A DNA stretch of 37,552 nt from SAR92 clade bacterium (GCA_004211905.1 SHBP01000014.1:1-37552); one strand, 5' to 3'; counted from the first letter of the stretch, positions 17,245 to 26,916 are shown. Numbers and translations: made by a program. The notes: a model not told the origin generated them from the letters alone.

Positions 17245-20163
17245 CTATACCGCGATAGTATTTAGACCGCTAGTAGCTGCTAAGTCAGTGTTGGTGATGA
17301 TAGCGGTGTGAGCCGATTCTTGACACAGATATTTTTCAGCCACCCTTTTTAAATCTCCACTGGTCACGTTTAAAATGCGGTTTCTAAAGGTAAGAGCTGA
17401 GGCCTTGTTGCGCCCATTAAGCTCAGAGTGAAACGCTTGAATAGCTTCACCTGCGGGAGAACTTGGTTTATCAAGAGAGCCTATGACCCCGAGGATAGCT
17501 TCTTCAACTTTATCTGCGCTAGGCGACTGTTCTAAAAGCCAGTTAACGGACTCATCAAAATCATTAAGGGTGCCTTGAATGCGAGGATCACGGTAGGAAT
17601 AGAATCGAAAAGCACCAGATTGATTGTCCTGAGAGGCTCCACCGCCATAGGCACCGCCCTGTTCTCGAATGGCACGGTGTAAGAAACCATTCCGCAATAC
17701 TCCACCTAGGACTGTCAAGGCAGCTGAATCTTCATGACCAGCAGAAACAGTGGGATAAGCGCGAGCACAAAAACTTACTTGGGTATTGGTGGTCCAACAG
17801 TGGTTGCTTGGAGACAGTATTGGTTGATAGTCAATGAAATTACTCGTAGTGCTTTTGTTTTCTGCATGTGTCTTAAAATTAGACTGTATCTGCGTTTCAA
17901 AGGCCTCTAAGCGTTCTTGCTCAGCAATTAACAGATGCTGACGTGGTTGCTGGAGAATTTTAGTGTGGATTTGTTGCAGTTGAATAGCTAGTTTTTCTAA
18001 TTCTTCCTCGTGATTGAGGCTAGTATCAAGCGCCTTAATCAATGACAGTCCACTTAAGCCACTCCAGCGCTGCGTTAAATAAGCACTGGTTGATAGCCCA
18101 CTCGCGGCAGCATGCATAGCCATAATGTGGCCATTTCCCACAATGGATGACTCGCGATAGCTTCGAATTTGAGCCACTAATTCACGCAAGCGGGGTAATT
18201 CATCAAAACGTGTCTGCTCGATCGACTGTTGCATTAGTTCGGTCATTGCTGCTTGATTCGAAGCTAGGCCTTTGGCAGAGAAGCTTATGTTGCCATGGAG
18301 TTTTTCTAAGCAGTCTTTATCTGAGCGCACACTAGCTGAGGCAGAGTAGGAGCCTACCACGCTGGAGTGCCATAATTGAGTTGCCAAGTAATCTCGATGG
18401 CCCACTCCCATTTCAGTAGCACAGGTGCTATAGAGTGGTAAAAGGTCCATTTGCTCGGAGGTTAAATGGGGCATAGGCATAACAACTTGTTGGTACACCA
18501 GGCCGTTGGTGCCAGCGCTATAGCTAGCCATAGCAATGGGTGAAGTACGAGAAGAGTTTGGTTCTGCGTAGAAAATGTCTGCAGGGATATCTTCGACACC
18601 CACTTTAGGTAATATATCTAGATCTTCTTCCATCTCTTGTCGTTTTTTAAGAGCAACCGCCTTATCTATGATTTGTTGTTTATCTTCAGCGTCCAAGTCC
18701 TGCTGAATTTTCGCTAGACGATCTTTTTCCTGCTGTTCGGTTAATCGGCCTAAATTGCAGTCAGGTTTCATCACAAGACGAACGCGATGCTGATTGTTGA
18801 CGAGGAGATCTTGTGCCAAATTCTTGATAAATTGAGGATCTTTGATTTCCTGCTGTAGTTTCTCTAGCACGGGATCTAGGTTTAAAAGAGCGACTGGATC
18901 TCCTCGGTGGGTAGCGCTGGTGAGGGCTGTCAGAATTATTTGCAGACCATAGGGATAACCTCCTCCTGACACCTCACGTTGCGATAGTTCAAGTTGATGA
19001 AGACTGGCGGCCACCTGCTCTTGGGGAAGACCTTGGTCGGCAACATTTTGCAGTACGCCTAAAATAAGATTTTCTACTGCATCTGCATGCTCGGGATTTG
19101 AACCTTCGATTCCACAGACGAAACAGATTTCTTTTTGTGAGTCTTCAAGACCGCACATTGGTGAGGGAGCAGTACCCAAATCTGTAGTTTCAAGTGCTTG
19201 CTGCAGAGGTGAACCACTGTTATCAAGCAAAACACTAGCAAGCAGACGGGCTCGCATTGTAGCTTCAAGATCGGTTGAATCTCCAAGCAGCCACGAGAGT
19301 ACAATATGACTATGATTTTCAGGAGAGTCCGGCCCATCAAAAGCGTAGACTTCTTCTACGTACTGCGGTTTGTCGTATCGTTTCTCGTCGTTGACTGCGA
19401 TATGACAATCAAGCTTATCGAACCGATGTAGTGCTTGTTCCTGAAATTGCACTTGATGCTCAGCTGCGGGAATATCGCCAAAGGTGATAAAAATCGCATT
19501 ACTCGGATGATAGTGGACGTCATAAAATGCTTTAAACTGATCATAGCTTAAATCAGGTATATCGGCTGGCTCACCACCACTGTTGTAATGATAAGTACTG
19601 GTCGGGTAAAGGTGCTTGGTAATTGTTTGCCATAGAGTCGAGTTGATTGAACTCATTGCTCCTTTCATCTCGTTATACACTACCCCTTTAAAAGTGAGCT
19701 CTGAGCTTGAATCTTCTGCATCGGAGAATTCTAAACGATGACCTTCTTGTGCAAAATCGAGTGGATCAAGACGAGCAAAAAATACAGAATCTAGATAGAC
19801 ACTGAGTAGGTTGTTGAAATCTTTCTTGTTCTGACTGGCAAAGGGGTACGCCGTCCAGTCAGAGCTGGTAAAAGCGTTCATAAAAGTGTTGAGAGACCTT
19901 CTAATCATCATGAAGAACGGATCTCGCACAGGATACTTTTCACTGCCACAAAGGGCAGTATGCTCAAGAATATGAGCCACACCAGTCGAATCCTCTGGCA
20001 CAGTTCGTAGTGCAACCAGGAACACATTCTCTTTATTTTTAGATGCTAGATGAATGTGCTGTGCACCAGTGACCTTATGCCGATATTCTTGATACTCCAC
20101 ATTTAATGATGGTATGTCTTGTTTGCGTAATAGTTCAAAGGCTGGGTTGGTCTGATCGGTCAT
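17245..20163 (-). CDS. M16C-family zinc metalloprotease (PreP-like)
   Basis: A 972-residue insulinase-family protease. The inverted zinc motif HxxEH is at residues 64-68 (HILEH), followed by ALCGSEKYPVRDPF, and SLNTFMNAFT at about 90-99, all typical of the presequence-protease (M16C) branch. The middle contains the M16C-associated helical region with long charged helices (about 480-560), and the C-terminal half holds the non-catalytic M16 domains with REQGGAYGGGA. No signal peptide is present, so it should act in the cytoplasm, cutting peptides up to a few dozen residues inside its closed chamber. It lies directly upstream of cmoA and probably drives it. Confidence 0.95.
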   Translation of the reverse strand: MTDQTNPAFELLRKQDIPSLNVEYQEYRHKVTGAQHIHLASKNKENVFLVALRTVPEDSTGVAHILEHTALCGSEKYPVRDPFFMMIRRSLNTFMNAFTSSDWTAYPFASQNKKDFNNLLSVYLDSVFFARLDPLDFAQEGHRLEFSDAEDSSSELTFKGVVYNEMKGAMSSINSTLWQTITKHLYPTSTYHYNSGGEPADIPDLSYDQFKAFYDVHYHPSNAIFITFGDIPAAEHQVQFQEQALHRFDKLDCHIAVNDEKRYDKPQYVEEVYAFDGPDSPENHSHIVLSWLLGDSTDLEATMRARLLASVLLDNSGSPLQQALETTDLGTAPSPMCGLEDSQKEICFVCGIEGSNPEHADAVENLILGVLQNVADQGLPQEQVAASLHQLELSQREVSGGGYPYGLQIILTALTSATHRGDPVALLNLDPVLEKLQQEIKDPQFIKNLAQDLLVNNQHRVRLVMKPDCNLGRLTEQQEKDRLAKIQQDLDAEDKQQIIDKAVALKKRQEMEEDLDILPKVGVEDIPADIFYAEPNSSRTSPIAMASYSAGTNGLVYQQVVMPMPHLTSEQMDLLPLYSTCATEMGVGHRDYLATQLWHSSVVGSYSASASVRSDKDCLEKLHGNISFSAKGLASNQAAMTELMQQSIEQTRFDELPRLRELVAQIRSYRESSIVGNGHIMAMHAAASGLSTSAYLTQRWSGLSGLSLIKALDTSLNHEEELEKLAIQLQQIHTKILQQPRQHLLIAEQERLEAFETQIQSNFKTHAENKSTTSNFIDYQPILSPSNHCWTTNTQVSFCARAYPTVSAGHEDSAALTVLGGVLRNGFLHRAIREQGGAYGGGASQDNQSGAFRFYSYRDPRIQGTLNDFDESVNWLLEQSPSADKVEEAILGVIGSLDKPSSPAGEAIQAFHSELNGRNKASALTFRNRILNVTSGDLKRVAEKYLCQESAHTAIITNTDLAATSGLNTIAV

Positions 20164-20264
20164 TCTAACTGCTGCTCCAAAATAAATTTGATTTGGTTCA
20201 CTAAAAGGGCGTCGCTATTCTACGCGAATCTCCACACTTGAGAAGGCGAAAGTCGAATCAGTTT

Positions 20265-21275
20265 CTACTCAAGTTGTTTGTGCATCCGTTGGCGATAGTC
20301 AATTGGCGTGGTTCCTTCCCAGCGTTTAAAAGCACGATAAAAAGTGCTCGGTTCGCAGAAGCCGGTTAGATAGATAATTTCACTAATGGCCTCGTTAGTT
20401 TGTGACAACAGTCTGAGCGCTAAGCGATGTCGTAAGTCATTTAGTATTTTTTGGAAACTAGTGCCGGCAACGTTTAGCTGATGACGCAAATGACGCGTAC
20501 TAACAGACATAAGTGCAGATACGGAATCCAAAGTAATTTCTCCAGATTCTAGTAAGCTCGCCATGTGCATGCGGACTTCTTTGATTAAATCACCCTGTTT
20601 CAGAATTTCAAGGTGCTGATCTGCGGCTTGCATATGTAGATCAAGGAGCTGTGTCTCAGCATAAAGTGATCTATATTCAAGGACAGTTTTAGGAAAATAC
20701 AATTTAAAAGATCTAGCATTAAACTCAACAGGGCAATTAAAAATACGCTCATATTCACTAATATCAGCATTGGGAGAATGGTTGAATACAATTCTTTCGG
20801 CAATGAAGGCGCCATCAGTCACTGATTGAAATAGTTTTATCATACCTAAAACCATGGCTTCGGCTAAGTGTGAGGTGGCATATTGGTGATTGGAAAAGTA
20901 GTTAGTAAGGCATGGGTGTGGCGAGTCCTCGAGAGATCCGTGTAGGGCGTCACTGATTAAACGCTGATAATTTAAGACTCGCTCGAGCCCATCTCCAAAG
21001 GTGGGGCTGCTTAACATTAAGTATTCTAGTATTTGGCCTTTGTATACGGGCATTTTCTCTGCAAGATGGAGTCCAATGCATGGATCTCCAGAAATTTCAA
21101 CAGCGGCCTTCCAAAAAAGGGGCTGTGCAGCAAACGGCGTGCGCAGGTTTGCCTCGTATAATTTAGATGGATCAAAGCCCGATTGACGCAAAATTTCATC
21201 GGCATCTACCTCGAGAGCCAGCAGGCCTTGATAAGCCAACCGTACTAGTGTTCCCGAATCCGTTAAACCTGTCAT
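20265..21275 (-). CDS. AraC-family regulator (OruR/ArgR-type with N-terminal ligand domain)
   Basis: A 336-residue regulator. I chose ATG 21275 because GGAG lies 5 bases upstream; a longer frame to 21323 has no such site. The N-terminal three-quarters (about 15-205) is the Arabinose_bd-type domain with CIGLHLAEKMP, and the C-terminal AraC helix-turn-helix pair (about 235-330) includes VSALMSVSTRHLRHQL and the signature SEIIYLTGFCEPSTFYRAFKRWEGTTPIDYR. This subgroup often controls adjacent catabolic genes. It is divergent from the MaoC/acyl-CoA dehydrogenase pair with 103 bases between starts, so regulating them is the likely job. Confidence 0.93.
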   Translation of the reverse strand: MTGLTDSGTLVRLAYQGLLALEVDADEILRQSGFDPSKLYEANLRTPFAAQPLFWKAAVEISGDPCIGLHLAEKMPVYKGQILEYLMLSSPTFGDGLERVLNYQRLISDALHGSLEDSPHPCLTNYFSNHQYATSHLAEAMVLGMIKLFQSVTDGAFIAERIVFNHSPNADISEYERIFNCPVEFNARSFKLYFPKTVLEYRSLYAETQLLDLHMQAADQHLEILKQGDLIKEVRMHMASLLESGEITLDSVSALMSVSTRHLRHQLNVAGTSFQKILNDLRHRLALRLLSQTNEAISEIIYLTGFCEPSTFYRAFKRWEGTTPIDYRQRMHKQLE

Positions 21276-21307
21276 AGAATCTCCATTGAAAACACCATAA
21301 TACACAA

Positions 21308-21335
21308 TTGACCCAAATGACAAAACTGTTAAAAT
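21308..21335 (+). promoter_or_regulatory. Promoter for the MaoC/acyl-CoA dehydrogenase operon
   Basis: TTGACC (21308-21313), a 16-base spacer and TAAAAT (21330-21335), a good sigma-70 match 44 bases before the ATG at 21379, in the space shared with the divergent AraC-family gene. Confidence 0.55.
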
Positions 21336-21378
21336 TTTTGCTAGTGACTTTCGATCTGAGAGTATTTACGGTAGAGCA

Positions 21379-22272
21379 ATGACAATTCACTCACAAGCAG
21401 ATGATAAAGGGCCAAAAAAGCTGATCACCGAGGAACTCACTGAGCTCCCTGGCATGTTAGGTTTGTTCCGAAAAGCGGCAGTCAAATCGAATAAGTTTGC
21501 CGAAGGCGAGCGTCTACCTATGCTTGGAAACTCTATTCACGGTTTAAAAATTGATCGTAGACATTTGTTGGCTTATCAAAAGCTAATGGGCTTTGATGAA
21601 AACGAAAGCCTGCCTCCAACCTACTTAAGCATGCTTGGTTTTCCATTGGTCTTAAATATCATGACACATGCTGATTTTCCGATGAAAGCCATGGGTCAAG
21701 TACACCTGCGTAATGAAATAAGCGTTCTCAAATACTTCCCAATCGGATCTCCCATCGATCTGACTGCTTATATTAAGAGCAACTCTCCTACGTCCAAGGG
21801 TATTGAATGGTCAGTCGGCATGATGGCTGAGGTTAATGGCGAACTGGTGTGGTCGAGTGAGTCGACGATGCTACATCGCTGTAAAACAGCGATCCCCCGC
21901 CAGACAGCAGATCCCATTATGCGGATCGGGGAGCCTCAAACATGGTCAGTTGATCGAGGAATGGGCCGACGTTACGCAAGGGTATCTGGAGATTACAATC
22001 CAATTCATTTAACCGCCATCACGGCTAAGCTCTTTGGCTTTAAAAGAGCTATTGTTCATGGCATGTGGAGTAAGGCGAGAAGTCTCGCTGTGTTAAAGGA
22101 TCAATTACCAGGTGAAGGCTTTCGAATTCGCGCAAACTTTCATCGGCCGCTATTTTTGCCTTCTAAGGTTTTGTTTTATACCAAACATGAAGAAAACAAA
22201 ACATTGTTTTCACTATTCAATGAATCGGGCCAAGAGGCCCATTTAGACGGTGTTATCGAAGAGGATATATAG
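21379..22272 (+). CDS. MaoC-like acyl dehydratase (double hot-dog)
   Basis: A 297-residue protein. The C-terminal hot-dog carries the hydratase-2 motif YARVSGDYNPIHL, with catalytic Asp and His, followed by AKLFGFKRAIVHGMW. The N-terminal half looks like a second, inactive hot-dog (PTYLSMLGFPLVL region), as in long-chain two-domain MaoC proteins. It probably hydrates a 2-enoyl-CoA. The TAG stop is followed by a single base and then the ATG of the acyl-CoA dehydrogenase gene, so translation should be coupled and the two enzymes would catalyse successive beta-oxidation steps. Confidence 0.9.
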   Translation: MTIHSQADDKGPKKLITEELTELPGMLGLFRKAAVKSNKFAEGERLPMLGNSIHGLKIDRRHLLAYQKLMGFDENESLPPTYLSMLGFPLVLNIMTHADFPMKAMGQVHLRNEISVLKYFPIGSPIDLTAYIKSNSPTSKGIEWSVGMMAEVNGELVWSSESTMLHRCKTAIPRQTADPIMRIGEPQTWSVDRGMGRRYARVSGDYNPIHLTAITAKLFGFKRAIVHGMWSKARSLAVLKDQLPGEGFRIRANFHRPLFLPSKVLFYTKHEENKTLFSLFNESGQEAHLDGVIEEDI

Positions 22273-22273
22273 A

Positions 22274-24091
22274 ATGCCCAGTTATAAGGTTCCAATGAAA
22301 GATGTCTTGTTTTTATTTAACGATGTCTTTGACATGCAAGCTCAATTCAAGCAGGTAGTGGGTGGTGATCAGGCAACTCCCGATATGATTGAGGCGATTT
22401 TTACTGAGGGTGCAAAGTTTAGTGAAAACGAGTTGGCACCTCTCTATCAGTCTGGTGATGACGGTTGTGTTTGGAATGATGGTGAAGTAACTACACCTGA
22501 CGGCTTTAAAGAAGCCTATAAAACCTATATCGAAGCAGGATGGACCTCGTTAACTGGCAGTGAAGGTATGGGTGGCCAAAATCTTCCTGCATCCATTGGA
22601 TTGGCAGTGACTGAGATGATCACCACTGCTAATTGGGCATGGGCTATGTATCCAGGACTCAGTGAAGGAGCCATCGCTACGCTGGAAGATCATGGTACTG
22701 AGGATCAGAAAAAAGATTATTTAACAAAGTTAATTAGTGGTGTTTGGAGCGGTACTATGTGTCTAACCGAACCCCACTGCGGTACTGATTTAGGGCAAAT
22801 GAAGACAAAAGCGGTACCTAATGACGACGGAAGTTACCGTGTAGATGGAACGAAGATTTTTATTAGTGCCGGAGAGCATGATTTAACTGAAAATATTGTT
22901 CATATCGTATTGGCTAAATTACCTGATGCGCCCAAAGGAACCAAAGGTCTTTCTTTGTTTATTATTCCCAAGTTCTTGCCGGCTGCAGATGGTTCTGCTG
23001 GAGAGAGAAATGGAGTTAGATGTGGCTCGATTGAGCACAAGATGGGTATCCACGGAAATGGTACCGCGGTTCTTAATTTTGATAATGCCAAGAGTTTTCT
23101 TATTGGTGAGCCCCATGATGGTTTGAATGCCATGTTTACCTACATGAATGTAGCGCGTATTGGTACGGCTAGCCAGGGTGTTTCGGCGGCCGAACGGTCC
23201 TATCAAGGAGCCTCAGCCTATGCGCGAGAGCGATTAGCAATGCGTTCTATCTCTGGAATCAAGAACCCTGATGGGCCAGCGGATGCGATTGTTGAGCACC
23301 CCGATGTGCGACGAATGTTGCTGACTCAGAGGGCGATTGCTGAAGGTGGTCGCGCAATGGTGACCTATGCGTCTCAATTTGCTGATCTTTATCGCGCGGG
23401 GAAGTCAGAGGAGATCAAGAAAACGGCGGAAGCGAGGTTAGGATTCTGTACGCCGATACTCAAAGGGTTTATCACAGAGTTAGGAGTAGAGGCTGCAAAT
23501 CATGGAGTACAGGTGTTTGGCGGTCATGGTTACATTAAAGAGTGGGGTATGGAGCAAATTTTAAGAGATAGCCGTATTGCAACACTATATGAGGGGACTA
23601 CTGGCATCCAGGCATTGGATCTAGTTGGCCGCAAGGTGCTGCTTGATCGCCTCAAGCAACTCAATGTGTTTACAGGGGAGATGCTTTCTTTTGCTAAAGG
23701 ATGTATGCCTTGGACTGCAGGTGGCAGAGACAAAAGGGTCCGTAGTCAAGCATGGCAAGTCGCTAAGTTGGCTGTGAGGTGGCGATTATTGGCTTATAAG
23801 TTGGGTTCCGGAGCGAAAAAGCGTCCGGATTCTGTCGGTGCTGGGTCAGTCGACTTCTTGATGTTTTCTGGTTATGCCTATATGGCGTATATGTTTGCTC
23901 GCATGAGTAAGGTTGCAACTGCGCAATTGGCCGCAGGAGAAGGTGATAGTGTATTTCTGCAAGAAAAGCTGCATACCGCGACGTTCTTCTTTGACCGTAT
24001 TCTTCCTCGCGCAGAAATGCATGCCACCACGATGAAGGCAAGTACTGACAGTGTGATGGCGATGCCAACCGAATATTTCGACGCGTCTTAA
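22274..24091 (+). CDS. Large acyl-CoA dehydrogenase (FadE5/DmdC-type)
   Basis: A 605-residue flavoenzyme, of the long class that carries an N-terminal extension (MPSYKVPMKD start, with ATG one base after the maoC stop) and a C-terminal domain. Recognisable parts are SEGMGGQNLP, CLTEPHCGTDLG and KIFISAGEHD around FAD, VFGGHGYIKEWGMEQILRD, and the catalytic glutamate Glu440 in YEGTTGIQ. It oxidises an acyl-CoA to the 2-enoyl-CoA, which the neighbouring MaoC protein could hydrate. The N-terminus and length also fit DmdC, the methylmercaptopropionyl-CoA dehydrogenase of DMSP demethylation, but no dmdA, dmdB or dmdD is present here, so I leave the substrate open. Confidence 0.93.
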   Translation: MPSYKVPMKDVLFLFNDVFDMQAQFKQVVGGDQATPDMIEAIFTEGAKFSENELAPLYQSGDDGCVWNDGEVTTPDGFKEAYKTYIEAGWTSLTGSEGMGGQNLPASIGLAVTEMITTANWAWAMYPGLSEGAIATLEDHGTEDQKKDYLTKLISGVWSGTMCLTEPHCGTDLGQMKTKAVPNDDGSYRVDGTKIFISAGEHDLTENIVHIVLAKLPDAPKGTKGLSLFIIPKFLPAADGSAGERNGVRCGSIEHKMGIHGNGTAVLNFDNAKSFLIGEPHDGLNAMFTYMNVARIGTASQGVSAAERSYQGASAYARERLAMRSISGIKNPDGPADAIVEHPDVRRMLLTQRAIAEGGRAMVTYASQFADLYRAGKSEEIKKTAEARLGFCTPILKGFITELGVEAANHGVQVFGGHGYIKEWGMEQILRDSRIATLYEGTTGIQALDLVGRKVLLDRLKQLNVFTGEMLSFAKGCMPWTAGGRDKRVRSQAWQVAKLAVRWRLLAYKLGSGAKKRPDSVGAGSVDFLMFSGYAYMAYMFARMSKVATAQLAAGEGDSVFLQEKLHTATFFFDRILPRAEMHATTMKASTDSVMAMPTEYFDAS

Positions 24092-24158
24092 GAGGCGCCT
24101 CTAATTGAGATTTACCCCGCGAAGAGGGCGTTATGGAATGGTCCATGGCGCCTTTTTC

Positions 24159-24938
24159 TTATCTTAACAATTGATACAATCCAGTACAGGCGGTAGATAA
24201 AAGCACCCAACCTATAACCTGATAAAAACGAGTTGAGTCTTGCATTAGTAGCCGGTTGTGTAAACGATGGCCAATCATATGCCCAATGCCCGCGAATGGA
24301 AGCAGCCACAGTGTTGCCAATAAATTAAAGCTGATACCAGCCCAAGCAAACGCAAGCAGCTTGATGCTCACTAAAACTCCCCACACTACGAATAGGGTAT
24401 GGCGGAAATCAGTTGTTTTTATATGCCTCAGAGCAACCGCAATCACCATTGGGCCTCCGATCAGGGATGTGCCACTAATATAACCGCCAATAATCAAAAA
24501 TATTACATCCAACCAGCGACTACTGCTCTTCAAAGGTTGGCCCAAAATATAGGTAATTGAGTACGCTGTAATCATAAAGAAAATTACAATATTCATTATT
24601 TTGGTTGGTAACACAATAAGCCCTATAACACCGGCAAGTTTTGGAATGATCATAATCCCAAGGGTAAAGCGCACAAAATTCCAATTAACTCGGGGAGCTT
24701 CGAGATCATTATGGCCTCTCATTAGAGGCTTAGCTTTTCGGCTCCCAATAAAAGTAAGAGAGGCAAAAAAGAGTAAATGTAATGAGATGATAGGAAGAAA
24801 ATACAAAGGATCATCGTGAATAAGAAGCAAAAACGGAATGGTAAATAGAGCCCCGCCAAATCCTAGTCCCGATCGAACAAACCCACTCCAAATAAAGACA
24901 ATAGCAATAAGGATGTATTGATAAAGCTCAAACTCCAT
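24159..24938 (-). CDS. TauE/SafE-family membrane permease
   Basis: A 259-residue membrane protein with about eight hydrophobic segments. The N-terminal IWSGFVRSGLGFGGALFTIPFLLL and the mid-protein GGYISGTSLIGGPMVIA are the paired glycine-rich motifs of the TauE/SafE (DUF81) family, which exports or imports sulfite, sulfoacetate or related organic anions. The substrate is unknown. I use ATG 24938; an in-frame TTG at 24950 would overlap slyD. Its start is 2 bases after the slyD stop, so the two are co-transcribed. It converges on the acyl-CoA dehydrogenase gene. Confidence 0.88.
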   Translation of the reverse strand: MEFELYQYILIAIVFIWSGFVRSGLGFGGALFTIPFLLLIHDDPLYFLPIISLHLLFFASLTFIGSRKAKPLMRGHNDLEAPRVNWNFVRFTLGIMIIPKLAGVIGLIVLPTKIMNIVIFFMITAYSITYILGQPLKSSSRWLDVIFLIIGGYISGTSLIGGPMVIAVALRHIKTTDFRHTLFVVWGVLVSIKLLAFAWAGISFNLLATLWLLPFAGIGHMIGHRLHNRLLMQDSTRFYQVIGWVLLSTACTGLYQLLR

Positions 24939-24940
24939 CG

Positions 24941-25423
24941 TTAGTTGCAACCGTGCTCTCCATGGACATGGCCATGGGAAATCTCTTCTTCAGTTGCTTT
25001 CCTGATATCGACGATTTCAACCTCAAAGTTAAGGTTTTTGCCAGCCAGAGGGTGATTCATGTCAACATCAACATTAAATTTCCCAAGTTTAATAACAGTG
25101 CCAGGTTTGACACCATTATCGGTGTTCACATGAATATCTTTACCGATGGTAAGTTTGCCCTCGTGTTTAAGATATTTAATGGGTATTCGTTGAACATTGT
25201 TAACATTTCTAAGTCCGTATCCCTCACTTGGCATAAGTTTAAATGACAGCTTTTGGTCAATTGTAGCTTTTGAAATAGCCTGCTCGAAGCCTCTTACCAT
25301 TTGCCCCCTACCATGGAGGTAAACCATTGGTTCTCCGCTGTCGTAAGTTGAGTCAATGAGTTCATTATTGTCATCGGTCAGGGTATAGTGAACTGAAATA
25401 ACATGGTGCGCCGTAACGTGCAT
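24941..25423 (-). CDS. slyD: FKBP-type peptidyl-prolyl isomerase SlyD
   Basis: A 160-residue SlyD. The FKBP core begins VISVHYTLTD and includes PMVYLHGRGQMVRGFEQA and PSEGYG; the insert-in-flap domain is about residues 70-128 and contains DMNHPLAGKNLNFEVEI at its end. The C-terminal tail is short but ends HGHVHGEHGC, which could bind nickel or other metals, though it lacks the long Cys/His tail of E. coli SlyD. It acts as a folding helper in the cytoplasm. AGGAG precedes the ATG. It leads a two-gene unit with the TauE/SafE permease. Confidence 0.95.
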   Translation of the reverse strand: MHVTAHHVISVHYTLTDDNNELIDSTYDSGEPMVYLHGRGQMVRGFEQAISKATIDQKLSFKLMPSEGYGLRNVNNVQRIPIKYLKHEGKLTIGKDIHVNTDNGVKPGTVIKLGKFNVDVDMNHPLAGKNLNFEVEIVDIRKATEEEISHGHVHGEHGCN

Positions 25424-25518
25424 TGGTGGCTCCTCTGAAAGGATGCTTATGATACACCAAGAGACCTAGGGTAGGTGGGTAGCTATCCAACGGTTTGTTA
25501 TAACAGGAACAAGAAACC

Positions 25519-26145
25519 ATGTCGCCAACTGATGATAAAATTAAGTGCTCACTCGATGATTCGGACGAATCGTTTAGCGATTTGGTGGGAGATGGCGTTA
25601 GACCCTTAGGCGCAAACGTTTCATCCCATATTGTCCAGACTAAAGAAATCACCCCAGGTATTATTGAGCGTAGAAAAGCCGCCCAAAGAGAAGTGGTTTT
25701 TGATGTTAATGAGCTAGATACAGCTAGCGTCATAGAGTCTGTGGATCCTCTGGCTTATCTGGAGTACCAGAAACCAGGTGTTCAGCACGGGGTGTATAAA
25801 AACCTGCGTTTGGGGAAATATGAGATTCAGTCCAGACTTGACCTGCACAGGCATACGGTTGAGCAGGCCCGTGTAGCCTTATGGAGGTTTGTCGATGACT
25901 GTCATAAACATAGCGTTAGGTGTGCGCTTATCACTCATGGAAAAGGGGAGGGTAGGCAGGAACCCGCAAAGCTAAAAAGTTGTGTTAACCATTGGCTTAG
26001 ACAATTGAATGAAGTCCTGGCATTTCATAGCGCACAGAAACAACATGGTGGTGTTGGTTCAACCTATGTGCTGATAAAAAAAGACCGTTCTGCGAAGCAA
26101 AAAACCAGCGAGAAAATTGACCAATCACGGAGGATTAAGCGCTAA
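25519..26145 (+). CDS. Smr-domain protein (YdaL/SmrA-like)
   Basis: A 208-residue protein. The N-terminal half (about 1-90) is polar with a PGIIERRKAAQRE segment, and the C-terminal Smr domain spans about 108-195, with the key LDLHRHTVEQA motif and the ITHGKGEG loop, followed by VNHWL and the late G.G.TYVLI. Bacterial Smr proteins are nucleases or RNA-binding proteins; E. coli SmrA/SmrB are of this size, and SmrB cleaves mRNA at collided ribosomes. The LDLH and HGKG motifs are intact, so nuclease activity is plausible. It is divergent from slyD and stands alone. Confidence 0.92.
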   Translation: MSPTDDKIKCSLDDSDESFSDLVGDGVRPLGANVSSHIVQTKEITPGIIERRKAAQREVVFDVNELDTASVIESVDPLAYLEYQKPGVQHGVYKNLRLGKYEIQSRLDLHRHTVEQARVALWRFVDDCHKHSVRCALITHGKGEGRQEPAKLKSCVNHWLRQLNEVLAFHSAQKQHGGVGSTYVLIKKDRSAKQKTSEKIDQSRRIKR

Positions 26146-26232
26146 CCAAGTCAACATCGGGACAATTATAGTTATGATTGATTAGTATATTGGAGATTAA
26201 GCTGGCGCAACAATTATGTTAGGGGTTTTGCA

Positions 26233-26916
26233 ATGACATTAGTACAAAAATTTTTAAAAGGGCGGCGACTATTTGCGCGGAGCGGAACAATATTATTGTT
26301 ATCTTTTGGGGCGTCTATTTTTGCTGAGGAAAATGCCACTGAGGTTTTTAACTTTAAGGTTTCGCTAGATAATCGTGAAGTAGGGTGGCACAGGTTCGTT
26401 GTAGAGACGAAGGGAAATCAGTTAACTGTATCTTCCAAAGCGAAAATGGATTTTACGGTCTTGATGGTCAAGAAAGTAGCTTACCGCCATGAGGCGACTG
26501 AAAATTGGTTAGGAGATTGTCTGCAAGCGTTTGAGAGTAAGACTAAGCGTAATACCAAAATATTTCTTACGAGCGGTTCTGTGAAGGACGGTGATTTTTA
26601 TGTCAACAGGAATGGAGAGGAAGTTTTGGTATCTAAATGTGTCAAAACCTTCGCTTATTGGCGACCTGCTTGGCTAGATGATGAGTTTCTTTTAAATGTA
26701 GAAACCGGAAAATACACTCCAATTTCCTTAGAGGTTACCGAAGATCAATTGACAAACATGACTAAAAGGGTAGTTGGTTTACCTAAGACAGAAATTCATC
26801 TTGCATACGATAAGTCAGGAAATTGGCAGACACTTGAGTCTGAGCTCAAAATAGCGGGGACCCTCAGATATCAAAGAATCAATGAATCAGTTGGAGAAAC
26901 AGATGCGAAGCTTTAA
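26233..26916 (+). CDS. Exported DUF6134-like protein
   Basis: A 227-residue protein with a basic N-terminus, a hydrophobic core and a likely signal-peptidase site after IFA at about residue 31. The mature part is predicted to be beta-rich, with FNFKVSLDNREVGWHRF, YRHEATENWLGDCLQAFES and LTNMTKRVVGLPKTEIHLAYD. This pattern fits the DUF6134/DUF3108-like periplasmic family, whose function I do not know. AGGGG precedes the ATG. Its last 14 bases overlap the start of the lipocalin gene in another frame, so the two proteins are made together. Confidence 0.75.
   Translation: MTLVQKFLKGRRLFARSGTILLLSFGASIFAEENATEVFNFKVSLDNREVGWHRFVVETKGNQLTVSSKAKMDFTVLMVKKVAYRHEATENWLGDCLQAFESKTKRNTKIFLTSGSVKDGDFYVNRNGEEVLVSKCVKTFAYWRPAWLDDEFLLNVETGKYTPISLEVTEDQLTNMTKRVVGLPKTEIHLAYDKSGNWQTLESELKIAGTLRYQRINESVGETDAKL

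Noticed and set aside
23763-24146. A 127-codon frame antisense to the end of the acyl-CoA dehydrogenase gene
   Set aside because: Composition is that of a shadow frame, and the acyl-CoA dehydrogenase frame is certain here.
24093-24153. AGGCGCC and GGCGCCT arms followed by TTTTTC after the acyl-CoA dehydrogenase gene
   Set aside because: The loop would be about 47 bases, too long for a confident intrinsic terminator.
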